The notes under the pieces were generated by a model, which had not been told where the DNA came from, searched no databases, and saw only the letters and a program-made list of their open reading frames with translations. Of a stretch of 64,000 nucleotides of DNA, positions 44,929 through 57,368 are shown in pieces. Each line of letters begins with the position of its first letter. The stretch's first letter is position 1. This DNA is from Byssochlamys sp. IMV 00236 (lineage: Eukaryota > Ascomycota > Eurotiomycetes > Eurotiales > Thermoascaceae), in contig MSJH02000629.1 in NCBI GenBank assembly GCA_001931875.2, positions 305,615-369,614 on the forward strand, given 5' to 3'. A program made the translations under genes and the position numbers.

Positions 44929-45201
44929 GACTGAAGCGGGACTCCAACTGCCTCACTGAGCCTTGATGTTGTCCTTTTTCACGACGGGTGAGGTAAACGG
45001 CCTAGTGAGGTGATAGCAGGAAGGATGAGGTCCGTCTCTGATCCGGACGTGATGCCTCCCATCGGCTTCGGGAGGAATAAGTAAAGGCAGTCTGCGCGCC
45101 TCTCGTTGTTCCCGTGAACACGGCGCGCCGAGGCTAGGAAAGCTGCCGTGGGTCCTTCCCCCGAGTTCAGCTTTCCGCAGGCTCCGCTCGCGTGGCTGCG
45201 G
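44929..45201. promoter_or_regulatory. Compact bidirectional promoter pex4 / nth1
   Basis: Only 273 bases (or 342 if nth1 starts at 45271) separate the two divergent starts. The sequence is GC-richer than the surroundings. No specific site could be named. Confidence 0.5.
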
Positions 45202-46536
45202 ATGCTTCTACCAATCTGCGTGCTTCTAAATCAGGGGGCAAAATCTATCTCGAAAAGTTCAACCACCAATATGCGCACCTCACGGATCGCAAAGGACACT
45301 ACAAAAGTGCTACAGGCACTGTCTCCTCCTGGAAAAAGACGCACTCGCAGTGCCCTTACCTCTAATGCCTTGCGCAGCTTTGCGTTTTCTGAAAACTCCG
45401 CTGGGGATATCAGCTCTGATCTTCCGCCAAAACAAGAAGCTCTAATCAGTGACGATGATGGCTCCTCGCTTTCCTCTGCAAATACGGATGATATCGAAGA
45501 CCTATTGGCCCCTCCAGCCAAACGACGGAAGACCCGAGCAGCTTCTACCAGGTCTCCTCGCAAGGTTATCGTAAAGCAGGAGACTCCAAAGGCGAGCTCA
45601 AATGGCGCCAAAGCACGTCGCATGCCAGCGCGTAAAGTGACTGCCACAGATGGTTCGGTTGTAGTCCAGCCGCCTTCCAACTGGGAGACTATCTATTCAA
45701 TAGTCAAGAAAATGAGAGAAGAAAATCCTACGGCCCCGGTTGATACCATGGGTTGCGCTGAGCTGTACTGGCGAGGTTCATCTCCTCGAGATAGGAGATT
45801 CCAGACTCTCGTCGCTCTTATGCTGTCTTCCCAGACCAAAGACACTGTCACCGCTGTGGCCATGCAGCGGCTGCACACCGAGCTGGGAGAACAGAAAACT
45901 GCTCCTGTAGCGTCCCCAATCATCAAGGCAGAGGATGAAGAAGGTAAGGACCAGGTAGCGGCTAAGGATAGCACACTGAATCTCGAGAATATTCTTGCGG
46001 TCTCTCCAGAGCGCCTTAACGAACTCATTCGTACCGTTGGCTTTCACAACAATAAGACCAAATATATCAAGGCCGCTGCTATTATCCTTCGCGATGAGTA
46101 TAACTCAGATATCCCAGACACGGCTGAAAAGCTCATGAAGCTCCCGGGAGTTGGTCCCAAGATGGCTTACCTCTGCATGAGTGCGGCGTGGGGCAAGCAC
46201 GAAGGGATCGGAGTCGATGTCCATGTCCATCGTATCACGAATCTGTGGGGGTGGCAGAAGAGCAAGAACCCTGAAGAGACTCGCAAGGCGTTAGAATCCT
46301 GGCTACCAAAAGATAAGTGGCATGAGATCAACAAGCTTCTTGTTGGCTTGGGACAGACTGTCTGCTTGCCTGTGGGAAGAAGGTGTGGGGAGTGCGAGGT
46401 TGCCGGCAAAGGCCTTTGCAAGAGCGAAATAAAAGGATTGATTCCAAAAGGGAATCGTGGCATCATTGTGGGAAAGAAAGAGACTCTGGATGAGAAATCC
46501 TTTGCTATTGGGGAGATTAAGGTGGAAAGGCAGTGA
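45202..46536 (+). CDS. nth1: Endonuclease III-type DNA glycosylase Nth1
   Basis: It removes oxidised pyrimidines and nicks the abasic site in base excision repair. The single exon encodes 444 residues from 45202. The helix-hairpin-helix core reads [12 protein letters not shown], with the catalytic Lys just after GVGP, and the catalytic Asp lies in GVDVHVHR. An iron-sulphur cluster is bound by Cys spaced C-x6-C-x2-C-x7-C in the stretch from [12 protein letters not shown] to GLC. The N-terminal ~160 residues are basic and Ser-rich with KRRK-like nuclear signals. A second in-frame ATG at 45271 starts [14 protein letters not shown], which looks like a conventional family start. The extra 23 residues from 45202 could be a mitochondrial presequence, but this is inference. 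Confidence 0.9.
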   Translation: MLLPICVLLNQGAKSISKSSTTNMRTSRIAKDTTKVLQALSPPGKRRTRSALTSNALRSFAFSENSAGDISSDLPPKQEALISDDDGSSLSSANTDDIEDLLAPPAKRRKTRAASTRSPRKVIVKQETPKASSNGAKARRMPARKVTATDGSVVVQPPSNWETIYSIVKKMREENPTAPVDTMGCAELYWRGSSPRDRRFQTLVALMLSSQTKDTVTAVAMQRLHTELGEQKTAPVASPIIKAEDEEGKDQVAAKDSTLNLENILAVSPERLNELIRTVGFHNNKTKYIKAAAIILRDEYNSDIPDTAEKLMKLPGVGPKMAYLCMSAAWGKHEGIGVDVHVHRITNLWGWQKSKNPEETRKALESWLPKDKWHEINKLLVGLGQTVCLPVGRRCGECEVAGKGLCKSEIKGLIPKGNRGIIVGKKETLDEKSFAIGEIKVERQ

Positions 46537-46906
46537 TAGAGCCCTGACTGGCATGTTTTAGGCAGCTTTGCGGCCAATGTCTCTTCAAAGAGTCCCCTAG
46601 TGTTACTGGCCGGTGGCCTCCGTGATGCCCTTCACATCGCCTGCTATTCACTGCTCGCTTGCCATTGTTCGCTCGTTCTACCCATCCCACCGATTTTATA
46701 TGGGACTACCGTCCTCTCCGTTCGTTTTGCAGTTGACCTCTCCCTATCCTGCCACCGTCTCCCGCATGCCTCCCATGTGCCATTGTTTGTCAAAAGGGCT
46801 ATCTTGAAACACACCCACTTAGTAAGTGAGGCATCAGAAGGAAATTGTCGTGTTGAGGGTCCCTAGCTGACACGCATTTAAGGGGTAGTCCTTTCGTATT
46901 TTCACG
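46537..46906. other. Intergenic, nothing recognised
   Basis: 370 bases between nth1 and the next co-oriented gene, presumably a terminator and promoter. The open frame from 46600 has no supporting features. Confidence 0.45.
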
Positions 46907-48538
46907 ATGGAGCTCTTCAGTGACACTGACATGGTCGACGCGGCCATCGAATCCGACTTCGACGAGGACAACTTTGACACGGACTTCGACGTGGACATGG
47001 CCGATATGGCGTTTGAAGATCCCTGTGTCGAAGCTGGCCCAGCAGTCTCGATGGCCGCCTCAAAGACCTTTCTCGATCTCCCAGAAAAGGTCAGGGTTCG
47101 CATCTACGAGTATTATGGTCTTGTCAGGTCGTGCCCAGTCGACGTGGTCTATGAAAAGGGGAGGTCCAAGAATCACAACCGCTCTGCCTGCTTGGAGTAC
47201 CCTGACAAAAGGGATATGGTTGGAAACTGGAACACCACTTTTGGCGCGAGAAACTGTGACCATCCGCCATTGCCTCTTGATATATTTCTGGTTTCACACG
47301 CGGTCTACCGTGACGCCTTCTCAACATTCTACAGCAAGAACAAGTTCACGGTCTTTCTGCGCCGTCGATCCGATCTTGTGACGTTTCGTATTTCGGCCGC
47401 TCGCGGTCTAAAGCACATCCGCTCGATTCACGTCGATCTGCAGACCTACGATAACAGGACCATTAAGGCGGACATGGTGGAGGTCGACTGTCATCGTGCA
47501 TGTCTTAACCTGTGGCGCTCTTTCTCCCAGGTTATCGCCACTGGGATGCCTAGACTCAGGTACTTCAGCATCAAGTGTCGAGTCAAGGATCCCGAAACTG
47601 CCATGGCGGTTGTCGAGAACCTTGAAGACTTCCCGGCCCTCGCTGGGTGCTCATTCTACTTCAATGCGCTGCCTCTACCCAGTGTCATTTCCGTGGCAAG
47701 AGATGCAGCTGAGTACGCAACTACAGTTGTTAAGGATACATCCGAACCATTTCCGTTCCTAAAGCTTCCGAAGGAGCTACAGCTTATGGTCTGGCGTCAT
47801 CTCCTGGTTGTCCGTTGGGACCCATTCATACATAGCTCCAAGGCATGCGCCGGACTCACTACGTTTCAAAGCCACAAGTGCGAACGTGCACAGGATACCA
47901 GCTATCTGATGTGTTGTGGAACTTGCTCTATGACCGGAGCCACTTGCTTTTGCTCCTACGGACAGACTGCTCTCTCCTCGACCTGTTCCTGCTTTAGGTC
48001 ACCGCTTCCGTACTTCCTTGTCAACCGGGAGATGTACGAAGACGCGTCCGGGATTTTCTATACCAGCAACCGCTTTGCGTTCATTCAGGAGAACCCTGAC
48101 CAGATGATGAGGTTCTTGCACCCCTTCTCGAATGCAACTCTGGCAAAGATACGTTATTTGATCGTCAAGTTTCCGCCTGCTCATCGATCTTTTGGCAGTC
48201 CGGCTCCGAAGCTTGAGCGTTCCTTGCAGCTTTCCTGGTCGATTCTCCTTCGTTTCTTCAAGGAACACTTTTGCATGGACCGGCTCTCGCTCACCATTGT
48301 GGATCTTGGGACACTGGGTTCGCCCCTCATTCGAAGTGAGAGAAACGGATATCTGCGACGCTTTTTCCAGGTGTTTTCGGCCCTGCGTGGTATTCATTCC
48401 TTTCAAGTCTACCTCCTAGACGACCATGAATATGAATCCACCGCGGAGCAGATCGTCATGGGCCCGGGATACGTCTCTGTAAAGAGCAACGACTTCCCAT
48501 TCCTCGGCCACAGATGCATCACGAAGTCTCGTACCTGA
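46907..48538 (+). CDS. Two-module F-box-like (DUF7730-type) protein
   Basis: The single exon encodes 543 residues. The N-terminal ~40 residues are extremely acidic (Asp/Glu-rich). Two similar modules follow: one starts at TFLDLPEKVRVRIYEYYGL (about residue 54) and one at FLKLPKELQLMVWRHLLV (about residue 284). Each continues with a pattern like LPLDIFLVSHAVYRDAFSTF, respectively LPYFLVNREMYEDASGIFY. That pattern (F-box-like helix, then a SR-x-hydrophobic-x-EA-like helix and an F/Y-rich strand) is common in fungal DUF7730 or F-box-like proteins. The second module has an inserted Cys cluster, CCGTCSMTGATCFCSYG, that might bind zinc. Function unknown; an adaptor role in ubiquitination is a guess. 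Confidence 0.72.
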   Translation: MELFSDTDMVDAAIESDFDEDNFDTDFDVDMADMAFEDPCVEAGPAVSMAASKTFLDLPEKVRVRIYEYYGLVRSCPVDVVYEKGRSKNHNRSACLEYPDKRDMVGNWNTTFGARNCDHPPLPLDIFLVSHAVYRDAFSTFYSKNKFTVFLRRRSDLVTFRISAARGLKHIRSIHVDLQTYDNRTIKADMVEVDCHRACLNLWRSFSQVIATGMPRLRYFSIKCRVKDPETAMAVVENLEDFPALAGCSFYFNALPLPSVISVARDAAEYATTVVKDTSEPFPFLKLPKELQLMVWRHLLVVRWDPFIHSSKACAGLTTFQSHKCERAQDTSYLMCCGTCSMTGATCFCSYGQTALSSTCSCFRSPLPYFLVNREMYEDASGIFYTSNRFAFIQENPDQMMRFLHPFSNATLAKIRYLIVKFPPAHRSFGSPAPKLERSLQLSWSILLRFFKEHFCMDRLSLTIVDLGTLGSPLIRSERNGYLRRFFQVFSALRGIHSFQVYLLDDHEYESTAEQIVMGPGYVSVKSNDFPFLGHRCITKSRT

Positions 48539-50340
48539 AGGATTCTAAGGGCCACTTTTTTGACGAACAGCGAAGAATCCATTCGCAAGTTTGCCTCTCG
48601 CCGTCTTCGTCTTTCCCTCTCTGTCTAGTCTCTTCCTGGGTGCCACCATCTCATCAATACCCTACCAAACTAACAATTGGGACCTTCTGCTTCTTCGTGC
48701 TTTATGTATCCTCCCCTCTGGCGCCTATGTAGTATCTCCACAGTACTTTCTGTGAGCACCTCCCGATATGACATCATTTCCGGTCGGTGCAATTTCTTGA
48801 AGGCTTCACTTACAGTGAATTCTAGCCGGTTTTCCCCTCTGCGGTTGAATCCCAGCCATTCACAATAGTTGAACAGACCTTACACATGCTTACGGTGAAG
48901 CATATGTTTCTACATTCTGCACAATGAGCTATCTCCCTCCAGGAGTGTCGTGGCGGTATTTGGTCAATGATTCAGATAGCAGTTGGTGTCTTACCTCCCG
49001 CTGTCTGTGGATGGCTTCTTTACGCAGCTTCCCCTTCTGTGTACTGTACAGCAATACAGTCAGTGCAAATTGCAGCGAACCTGTAAGAAGCATTTCCGTC
49101 CTAATTATGTGCACATGGTAGCCAGCCCTACTTAGCTATTCGACCCTTATCGACAGTTTACCAGAGGCGTGTGGAGATAAGGGAAGTAGGGAGTAGAACA
49201 GGATGGATTAGACATCATGGATAACCGCTGATTCTGGTCTCGATGCTAATAATCCCGATCTATCCAGATAAGGAATTCATGTCCCAGTACCTTGGGTCGG
49301 TTCCCCGCATCAGTGACGGGACAGCCATTCCCAGGCACAGCGATAGACGATCCAGGCACAATTAATTTATACAACAACACAACGTGTATTGTCGCTGCTT
49401 TGCAGCCGTGCTGCAGTTAAGGGACATTAGGTGGCTTAATCTTCGTCTAAAGAGCAACATCATTAGTTCATACAGAGCCTGTGCGTCTTTAGCCTCGGAC
49501 ATATAAGAGTACCTAACTCCTGCCATCCGCTGAGTGTTGGTCGCTCACAAACCTGAGATCTTGACCGGAGTTGACGGCAGAAGACCGGACTCACCGGATA
49601 GATCTTGGCAAACTAGGCTCTTTTTTGAGTAGATATGTACCAGTAAGTTAGTTTCTGCGCTATATCCGTGTTTTCTGGGTATTATTGGTTTACGGTTAGC
49701 AATTCGCAGGTTAGCGGGATCTAAACGGTAGGATAGTTATCCTCATACCGTACTTGCTTACTCTACTGAGTAGGCGGCCCTATGCAGGTTATTAATAGCT
49801 TCATTTTTATGCGTTTGACTCGGGAGGTGACCCGCCTGTACCTGTCCTATTTTCACTATCATTATTAATGACTTCCTGGGCCCCTACAAACCCACGTGGA
49901 CGGCTCTGATCTTCTAGTCTCTTCCTGCTGCAGATACGGAATTGAGGCTATCAACTGACCCCACCATGAGGCACTGCTGGGTGTCGAAAATTAAAAAAAT
50001 AAATGACCGATCAGCTTTATGCCGGCGTTTCTCTGGAATGCGACGGACGGACCATGAAATATCCGAACTGGGCCAACGGGCGTGTTGATCTTATGGACAC
50101 TGCCGCCTATATGCCCCACGATACCATAGAGAACATTCTACTGCGCTCGTGGGAGCCGTGTCTCTCGCTTGGTGCTAATCAAGAACCGTGGTTCTGCTAG
50201 ACGACAAATGATTGGTCTTGTCGATCACTGTCCCCGCGCAATGTCTCGCATGGCTATATATTCGCCAGGTCAGGTCAGCTTCCGGTGTTGAGGGTACCCA
50301 TGAAAGAGGGTTACCTGCAGTGTGCCTTGCATCAGCCAAC
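48539..50340. other. Intergenic, 1.8 kb, nothing recognised
   Basis: Contains only short frames without features (for example 50003-50200). The end should hold the lysophospholipase promoter. Confidence 0.45.
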
Positions 50341-52075
50341 ATGGGATCCTTTGTCGTCTCCGCTGTGACGACTTTGCTGTTTCTTTCTCAGGCTGTCGCT
50401 GGATCATACGCGCCGACACCGATCTCTTGTCCTTCTTCGTCTCTGGTCCGGCCTGCCGATAGTCTGAACAGCAACGAGGCTTCCTACGTCTCTCAGCGAA
50501 AGCAGAAAGCTGACAAAGCGTTGAGTTCCTGGTTGTCAAAGACCAATCCTGGATTTGTGCTCAATGGCACCTTGCCAACAGTGAGTCTCGATCTGCATCT
50601 TCAAGAATATCATTCGCTGCTGACTAGAATTCTAGCTGGGATTGGCCGTCAGTGGTGGCGGATATAGGTCCCTCCTGGTCGGTGCAGGTGTAATTCAGGG
50701 ATTTGATGAGCGAGACAGCAATATTAGCACCAGTGGCCTATATCAAGCTCTGACATATCAGTCAGGCCTGTCCGGTGGTGCTTGGCTATTGTCCTCTATT
50801 ATTGGAAACAATTATCCAACCATCACCTCATTGAAGCAGAATCTATGGGAACAAGCTTTCCAGGACAGCCTTCTGATTCCCGAAAACTTACTAGTTGCAG
50901 CTGCTTATGCAGATATCGCTTCCGATATCGAGGCGAAGGCAGCCGCAGGCTTCCCCCCGACCTTAACTGATCCGTGGGGTCGGTTGCTTTCTTATCAGCT
51001 TTTTTACGGCACTGATGGAGGCGTCGACATCACTCTCTCGTCCGTTTCAGGCCTGTCTAATTTCACTGACTTCGAGGCGCCCTTCCCCATCGTGCTCGCA
51101 CTTGGCGTGAAGACCTGGGAAGGCGACTGCACCCCTGGACCGAATGCCACGATCTATGAATTCACTCCCTATGAGTTTGGATCATGGGATAGCGACGTAA
51201 GCGCATTTACCCCTACGGAGTATCTCGGTACGTCCCTGTCCGGCGGGCAGCCGAGTAATGGTTCTTGCATCACCAACTACGACAACATCGGCTATGTCCT
51301 GGGTACCTCTTCCAACTTATTCAATAATGTCTGCATACCGGTCACGGTTGGCAATTCAACTGCAGACAACTTCACATCCTTAGCGCAGGACCTCTCCGTA
51401 ATTGTGAACAAGACTCATGAATTCGTCACGCGTGATGAGTATGCTGTCTATCCCAACCCATTCTACGGATACAACAGCCCGAGCGGAATCGCCAATTCCG
51501 CTGATGCTGTCTGGACTCAGCAGGAGTTGTACCTTGCCGACGGCGGCGAAGCGAACCAGAATGATCCTATCTGGCCATTCCTGCAATCTTACCGGGATGT
51601 CGATGTGCTTATCGTCAATGACAACTCTGCCGATACATCCGCGAACTACCCCAATGGATCTGAGATCCTGACTACCTACGTCCAGAGTACCAATCGCAAC
51701 CTGACCAAGATGCCTTACATCCCCTCTGTTGACACCTTCCTCGCCGAGGGACTGAACACGCGACCGACCTTCTTCGGATGCACAGAGAGCGACAAACTAA
51801 CAATCATCTATATTCCCAATGTAAATATGACCTATAATAGTGGACAGTCCACCTACAAACTCTGGTATACGACAGATGAAACAGACGCAATGATTGGCAA
51901 TGGCGTCGCCATGGCCGAGCAGGCGGACGATGAGAACTGGGCGACATGTCTTGGGTGCGCTATTCTCGCGAAGACCTCATTCACGCTCCCAGTGGATTGC
52001 ACTCTCTGCTTTGCACAATACTGTTACGAGGATCTGAACTCCACATTGTCATCAGTATCGTCAGCGCTGGTGTAA
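50341..52075 (+). CDS. Secreted lysophospholipase / phospholipase B
   Basis: It hydrolyses acyl chains from (lyso)phospholipids outside the cell. Exons 50341-50580 and 50636-52075 encode 559 residues. A signal peptide spans about 1-20 (VTTLLFLSQAVAG). The catalytic core of the cPLA2/PLB fold is visible: the oxyanion Arg in LAVSGGGYRS (about 91), the nucleophile Ser in GLSGGAW (Ser126), and the catalytic Asp in LYLADGGEANQNDP. Many NxS/T sites and paired Cys in the C-terminal part fit secretion. It ends after SSVSSALV without a convincing GPI signal, so it is probably soluble, whereas some family members are GPI-anchored. The start at 50341 directly precedes the signal peptide. Confidence 0.93.
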
Positions 52076-52682
52076 TTCAGCGGCATGCGCGGACAGGGTT
52101 CAACTATATTTTTTGTTGGATAATATTGACTATTGCCGAAGAGATAAGCTGGCTATTGCTTTGTCTCTCTGGAATTAATAAATGAAAAGTCAAGTTTCTT
52201 TCTCTGTTTGAACTTTGCAGCCACCAATGAACGTTTTGGTTATCCACGGTATAAGCTTAGATAAGATATGGATTTTGACAAGTGGGGACTCAGATTCCCA
52301 TGCGATAAAGCTTTATCTGCCAGACAATAATTGTTCGCAAGGCGTCTCCGCTTGGCTTCCTCTTTAGGTTAATATTCTGAGTACCAGCAAGAACCTGGAC
52401 TTTCTTGTATCTTAACTGTTACTCTGATAGGGAAACCCCCTTCCATTTTTTCTTGAGTTTAAGTTCCTGTCGCGAGCAAGACAGAAGTGAGTGCATTCCA
52501 GTACGATATCGCAAAAGTGGGGGGCGTACATAGAGGACTGGGGTAGATATATAACGGCGACATCGACTGCGCAGAAACAGATTTAAATTTCAAGCAAAGA
52601 CGAGTGTTAAGGTATAATTTCCTTGCATCGCTATACTCAGTTTCTCATTCCATATCCTTCCGGGATTTTCAGTACGATCATC
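52076..52682. other. Intergenic, nothing recognised
   Basis: 607 bases with terminator and promoter functions expected. A TATA-like atatataa lies near 52545-52555, about 130 bases upstream of the oxygenase start. Confidence 0.45.
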
Positions 52683-54056
52683 ATGAGCACCACTCTCAAG
52701 ACTCGCTTCGGCGATATCGCCATCCAGAAGGACATCGTCCAGGGAGACTTTGACAACATTCCTATTATCGATCTTGCTCCCATGTCGAGTCCCAATATCG
52801 AGGAACGAAAGGAGCTAGCAAAGCAGATTTACGATGCTTGCTCGCGTGTTGGGTTCTTCTACATCAAGGTCTGACTAGCGGTATCAGAACTGCCATCCAT
52901 GTGGATCTATCTGACTTTGGGATATATTGTATAGAACCACGGGGTTCAGGAAGACCTCATTCGCAAAGTCCACGAAGCGGCACACGACTACTTCGCTCTT
53001 CCGGAGGATAAGAAGATGGAGAGTTACATAGGAAATTCGCAGGTAAGACTCACTACTTTCTTCTCCTATTAGTCCTTGACCAGTTCTGAGTGTCTTTAGA
53101 AATTCCGCGGTTTCAGCCCTCTCTACGGAGAGCATTCGGATGAGGAACTCAGCGACAAACCGGCTGGAAACCTGTCGGAAGCCTTTGACATCGGATACGA
53201 AATTGCCGGCGACAGCCAGAAGGGACCCGATGACGTCCTCCCTCCAGACCACTACAGTCTATATGGAGGCAACCAATGGCCTAAGGAAGAGCATCTGCCA
53301 GGCTTTAAGAATACTTACCTTACCTACTTTCAGGAAATCCTTGAGCTTAGTCGTCGCATGATGAAGATTTTTGCTCTTGCCTTGCAGCTTCCGGAAGATT
53401 ATTTCGATGGTATCGTGAAACATCCCGGCTGTATCTCCCGCCTGATGCATTATCCTCCTCAGCCTGTACCTGGTGAGGAGGTAGCGGGTATTAACACCCA
53501 CACGGTATGTTTATTTATATTTCCGAGAAGAAACGGAATTAGCAGCTAATCTCAAGAAGGACTACGAGTGCTTCACTATCCTCTCTCAAGATAAGGTTCC
53601 AGCGCTACAAGTTCTCAACGTCAAAGGCCAGTGGGTTGCAGCGCCCCCGATTCCTGGAACGTTTGTCATCAACATCGGTGACTTCTTTGCTTTCTGGTAA
53701 GAATGTATTCCGTCTCAGAGGAAAGAATACGTCCATATTGACCGACAATTAGGACAAACGGCATCTTCAGATCGACTCTTCACCGTGCAACAAACCTAAC
53801 CGGAGAAGAGCGGTTCTCCGTCCCCTTCTTTTTCGGTGTCGACTACGACGCCACCATCTCTGTCCTTGAGAGCTGCATCACTGCTGAAAACCCAGCTAAA
53901 TCTGGGCCGGTCAAGGCAGGAGAGGTGAGCTTTTCCCCGCATTTGGGAGTACTTATAGAAACAAGAGCTAATTGGTATATATAGCATGTCCGCAAGCAAC
54001 TTTCTAACACTTACATCAAGTTTGGTGAGAAAGCAACGGTGGAAGCTGCTGCTTGA
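52683..54056 (+). CDS. 2-oxoglutarate/Fe(II)-dependent dioxygenase
   Basis: Exons 52683-52868, 52935-53042, 53100-53504, 53560-53696, 53753-53924 and 53985-54056 join in phase to 359 residues. The N-terminal DIOX_N region reads IPIIDLAPM, GFFYIKNHGV and HDYFALPEDKK. Iron ligands are His232 and Asp234 in THTDYECFTIL and His289 in FRSTLHRATN; the 2-oxoglutarate-binding Arg299/Ser301 lie in RFSVPFF. It belongs to the isopenicillin N synthase/flavonol-synthase-like soluble oxygenases. Such genes often modify small molecules, but no biosynthetic neighbours are visible, so the substrate cannot be inferred. Confidence 0.88.
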
Positions 54057-54764
54057 GTCAACTATCGAATATTCTGAAATGCGAAGCTAGTTGTTGATTG
54101 TTCTACTGAATGGATTGTACCTAGTCAACTCTGTGTGGTTAGCCAAATGAATGTTCTCTCTATTTGAATAATTATCCACAAGTATATACAGAGCTTTAAT
54201 CCCGTAAGGCGCTGATGTAGCCCATATATCCATCTCTTCTTTCGTTGTACATACAAGTATATTCAGCACCTGACAACTCCATAAGGCGAGAGATGGAGGG
54301 TGTTGCAAATACCCCGCTTTATGGCTTTAGCGGGGAGGGATCTTCTTTGAAAACTCCATGGGGCCTCTCCATGGTCCGAACAGGGAGCCTCCCGACCAAC
54401 TACCTAGGTAGATGGATGTGGACTAGTTCTATACTACTGCGTCATCTGGACTCCCTGACTGACAAATGTACTGTTAGGGATCCAGGTAGACCAACTAGGA
54501 GTTCTCCTGTTTGGTCGACCGGCAGAAAGCCATCATGTACCTTTGTTATGGTAACAATATATGGCGTTGAAGAATGGGGAGGGCGCCGTGCGAGATCTAC
54601 AACTTTCTAGGCGGTGTTATAGGCGGTGAGACATTGAATATCGGTTCTGCCGGTTAGTTCCCCACCGTCCAGGTGGGAAGAGCTGTGTAATTACAAACTC
54701 GATTGCTGTCGCCCCTTTCAATATTTTGTGGACACTGCAGTATTAGCTGCTCATTATAGTCAAA
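54057..54764. other. Intergenic with a CTACCTAGGTAG palindrome
   Basis: 708 bases between co-oriented genes. The 12-base palindrome at 54400-54411 shares the ACCTAGGT core with those near 37.6 and 38.1 kb. A repeated GCGGGG-containing hairpin-like stretch lies near 54315-54340. No gene was recognised. Confidence 0.45.
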
Positions 54765-57368
54765 ATGGCCCCGGCATCGCCAATACCTATACCGTTATTC
54801 GCCCAAACGCAACAGCAGCTCCTGTTGAAAGAGCACGAAGCTGAAGTCTCATCGTCCACACTTGCTAGCACAGCTGCCTCCGCCTCCGCTTCAACGCGTC
54901 GAACACTACAAGCGACAGGATATGCATTAACTGGAATCGTCCTGGCACAATATCAGACAGGAATGGGAGGTCGCCTTGTTGGAGAATTTACAGCAGATCC
55001 CGCAACGTCCTCGAATTCTAAGGCGGCTGGTGGGCAGACAGATGCAAGCGGGGAGGCTCGACTAGGGGCCCATGGAATCAGAGTCGGTGATGTCGTTCGA
55101 GTCAGCGATACTTCTGCGGGGGGTACCAGGAAATCAGGGAAAGATAAAGACAAGGATGGTACGAAGTCTAATGCCGCACAAGGGATTGAAGGCGTTGTCA
55201 CGAGAGTTGGTGAGCGAAGCGTATGGATCGCTTTCGGTCAATCAGGAAGCGGAGGCCGTCCGAAAGAGGATGATGAAGGCGTGGAAGAACTCTGGGGCAA
55301 AAAGCTGTGGCTGTATGTTTGTTGTCATGCTGTGCTTGTAGGACTCGCTTTCTATGACCGATATCATGACTGACCAAGATATGCAGTATAAAATTGGCCA
55401 ACGACGTCACATATAGACGGTGAGTCAAGGACTGCAAGGAGTATACTAGGAGTAGGCGCTGATTGACTCCAGCATGAACCAAACCATGCAGAAAATGGAG
55501 AAGATGGCCGAGTCAGAATATACTTATTTTATGAGGATGGCTTTTGGCCATACTTCACCTTCTTCAGTCGACCTCGACTCCCTGGGCACGGTGGAGTTTC
55601 ACGACCCTACCTTGAACGACTCCCAGAAGGAAGCTATCCGATTCGCGCTTGCCTCGAAGGAGATTTCACTCATACATGGACCGCCTGGAACTGGAAAAAC
55701 GCACACCCTGATAGAGCTCATCCGTCAGATGGTTCAGCGGAACTTGCGCGTGCTCGTCTGTGGACCCTCCAATATCTCCGTCGACAATATTGTCGAGCGG
55801 CTCGCGCCACATAAGATCCCGATCGTTAGGATTGGTCACCCAGCGCGCCTTTTGCCTTCCGTGCTAGACCATTCTCTCGAAGTGCTTACTCAGACGTCAG
55901 AAGCTGCTGAAATCGTGAAAGATGTGCGGAAAGAAATTAATGATAAACAAGCTAGCATACGGAAGACGAGAAACGGTAGAGAGCGACGGGCTATTTACGG
56001 AGATCTCAAGGAGCTGCGAAAGGAGTACAGGGAACGTGAGTCCAAGTGTGTCGACAATCTAGTCAGAGGGAGCAAAGTAACGCTGGCGACGTTACATGGA
56101 GCGGGTGGTTACCAACTGAAAAATCAGAAATTTGATGTTGTCATCATTGACGAAGCCAGTCAGGCCCTCGAAGCTCAATGTTGGGTTCCGCTTTTATCGG
56201 CTTCGAAGGTGGTTCTGGCTGGTGATCATTTGCAGCTGCCACCTACTGTGAAATCCTCAATACAAAAATCGGCCACAAAGTCCAAGACAAAAGACAACAA
56301 AGTTGAGGACGGAGAGAACGAACCAAAGTCATTACCAGGAATCTCCCTAGAAACGACTTTATTTGACCGGCTACTCTCTCTTCATGGTTCTGGTATCAAA
56401 AGAATGTTAACTATTCAATATCGCATGCATGACAAGATCATGAGGTTTCCATCAGACGAGTTGTACGAGTCTAAGCTTGTAGCTGCAGACTCAGTGAGGT
56501 GCCGGCTATTGAAGGATCTGCCATACGATGTGAAGGACACGGACGACACGAGAGAGCCCCTTGTGTTTTGGGACACTCAAGGTGGCGACTTTCCGGAGAA
56601 GACTGAAGATGAGGAGCTTGGAAAGAAGGAGGCGCTATTAGGGGAGAGCAAGAGCAATGAAATGGAAGCTGCAGTCGTTTCTAGACACGTCGGCAATCTT
56701 ATCGAAGCAGGAGTGAAGCCGGAAGACATCGCTGTCGTGACACCGTACAATGGACAGCTGGCTGTCCTGTCCCAACTTCTCAAAGAGAAATATCCTGGGA
56801 TTGAATTAGGTAGTGTGGATGGGTTCCAAGGACGAGAGAAGGAAGCCGTCGTTGTTAGTCTTGTCCGGAGCAATCCAGAGCATGAGGTTGGATTCCTTGG
56901 AGAGAAGCGGAGGTTGAATGGTAAGACTCATTCCCTGAAAAAAGAAAAAAAGTTTTTGTCGAGGTGCGGTCTCTGCTCTCTCCTGGCGCTATGTGATCGT
57001 AGTCCAGGAACAGGTGATCGGCCTGTATGGACCAAGCGGAGAGGGTACCTGCGTCAGCTAAGACATAAGGTGGTCTTGCTAATGCCAATCGCAAACAGTC
57101 GCGATGACTCGCCCCAAACGTCATTTATGCGTCTGCGGTGACTCGGAAACAATCAGTCGGTAAGTGTCCAGATGAATATTTCATTTCTTCTCTTTGATGA
57201 CGCCGAGAATTCCCCAACAACGGAGTCTACTCCGGTATAGACAAAGAAGGCTAATTTCTGGTGCTTTTTTACAGTGGAAGTGGCTTTTTGAAACGCTGGA
57301 TGGACTTCCTTGAAGAGAATGCCGACCTACGGTACCCTGATGCTGGGGAGATGTTACAAAGCTCCTGA
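54765..57368 (+). CDS. hcs1: SMUBP2/Hcs1-type superfamily 1 DNA helicase
   Basis: Orthologues are the polymerase-alpha-associated helicase A of yeast and IGHMBP2 of animals. Five exons (54765-55312, 55387-55419, 55473-56920, 57099-57159, 57275-57368) join in phase to 727 residues. The N-terminal ~190 residues are a beta-rich OB-like region interrupted by low-complexity Ser/Ala/Lys stretches. The 33-nt exon supplies LANDVTYRR before MNQTMQKMEK. Helicase motifs follow: Walker A GPPGTGKTHT, GPSNISVDN, Walker B IIDEASQALE, GDHLQLPPTV, IQYRMHDKIM, VTPYNGQLAVL, VDGFQGREKEAVVVS and AMTRPKRHLCV. The short last exon encodes FLKRWMDFLEENADLRYP. The intron between 56920 and 57099 is long (178 nt). Confidence 0.92.
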
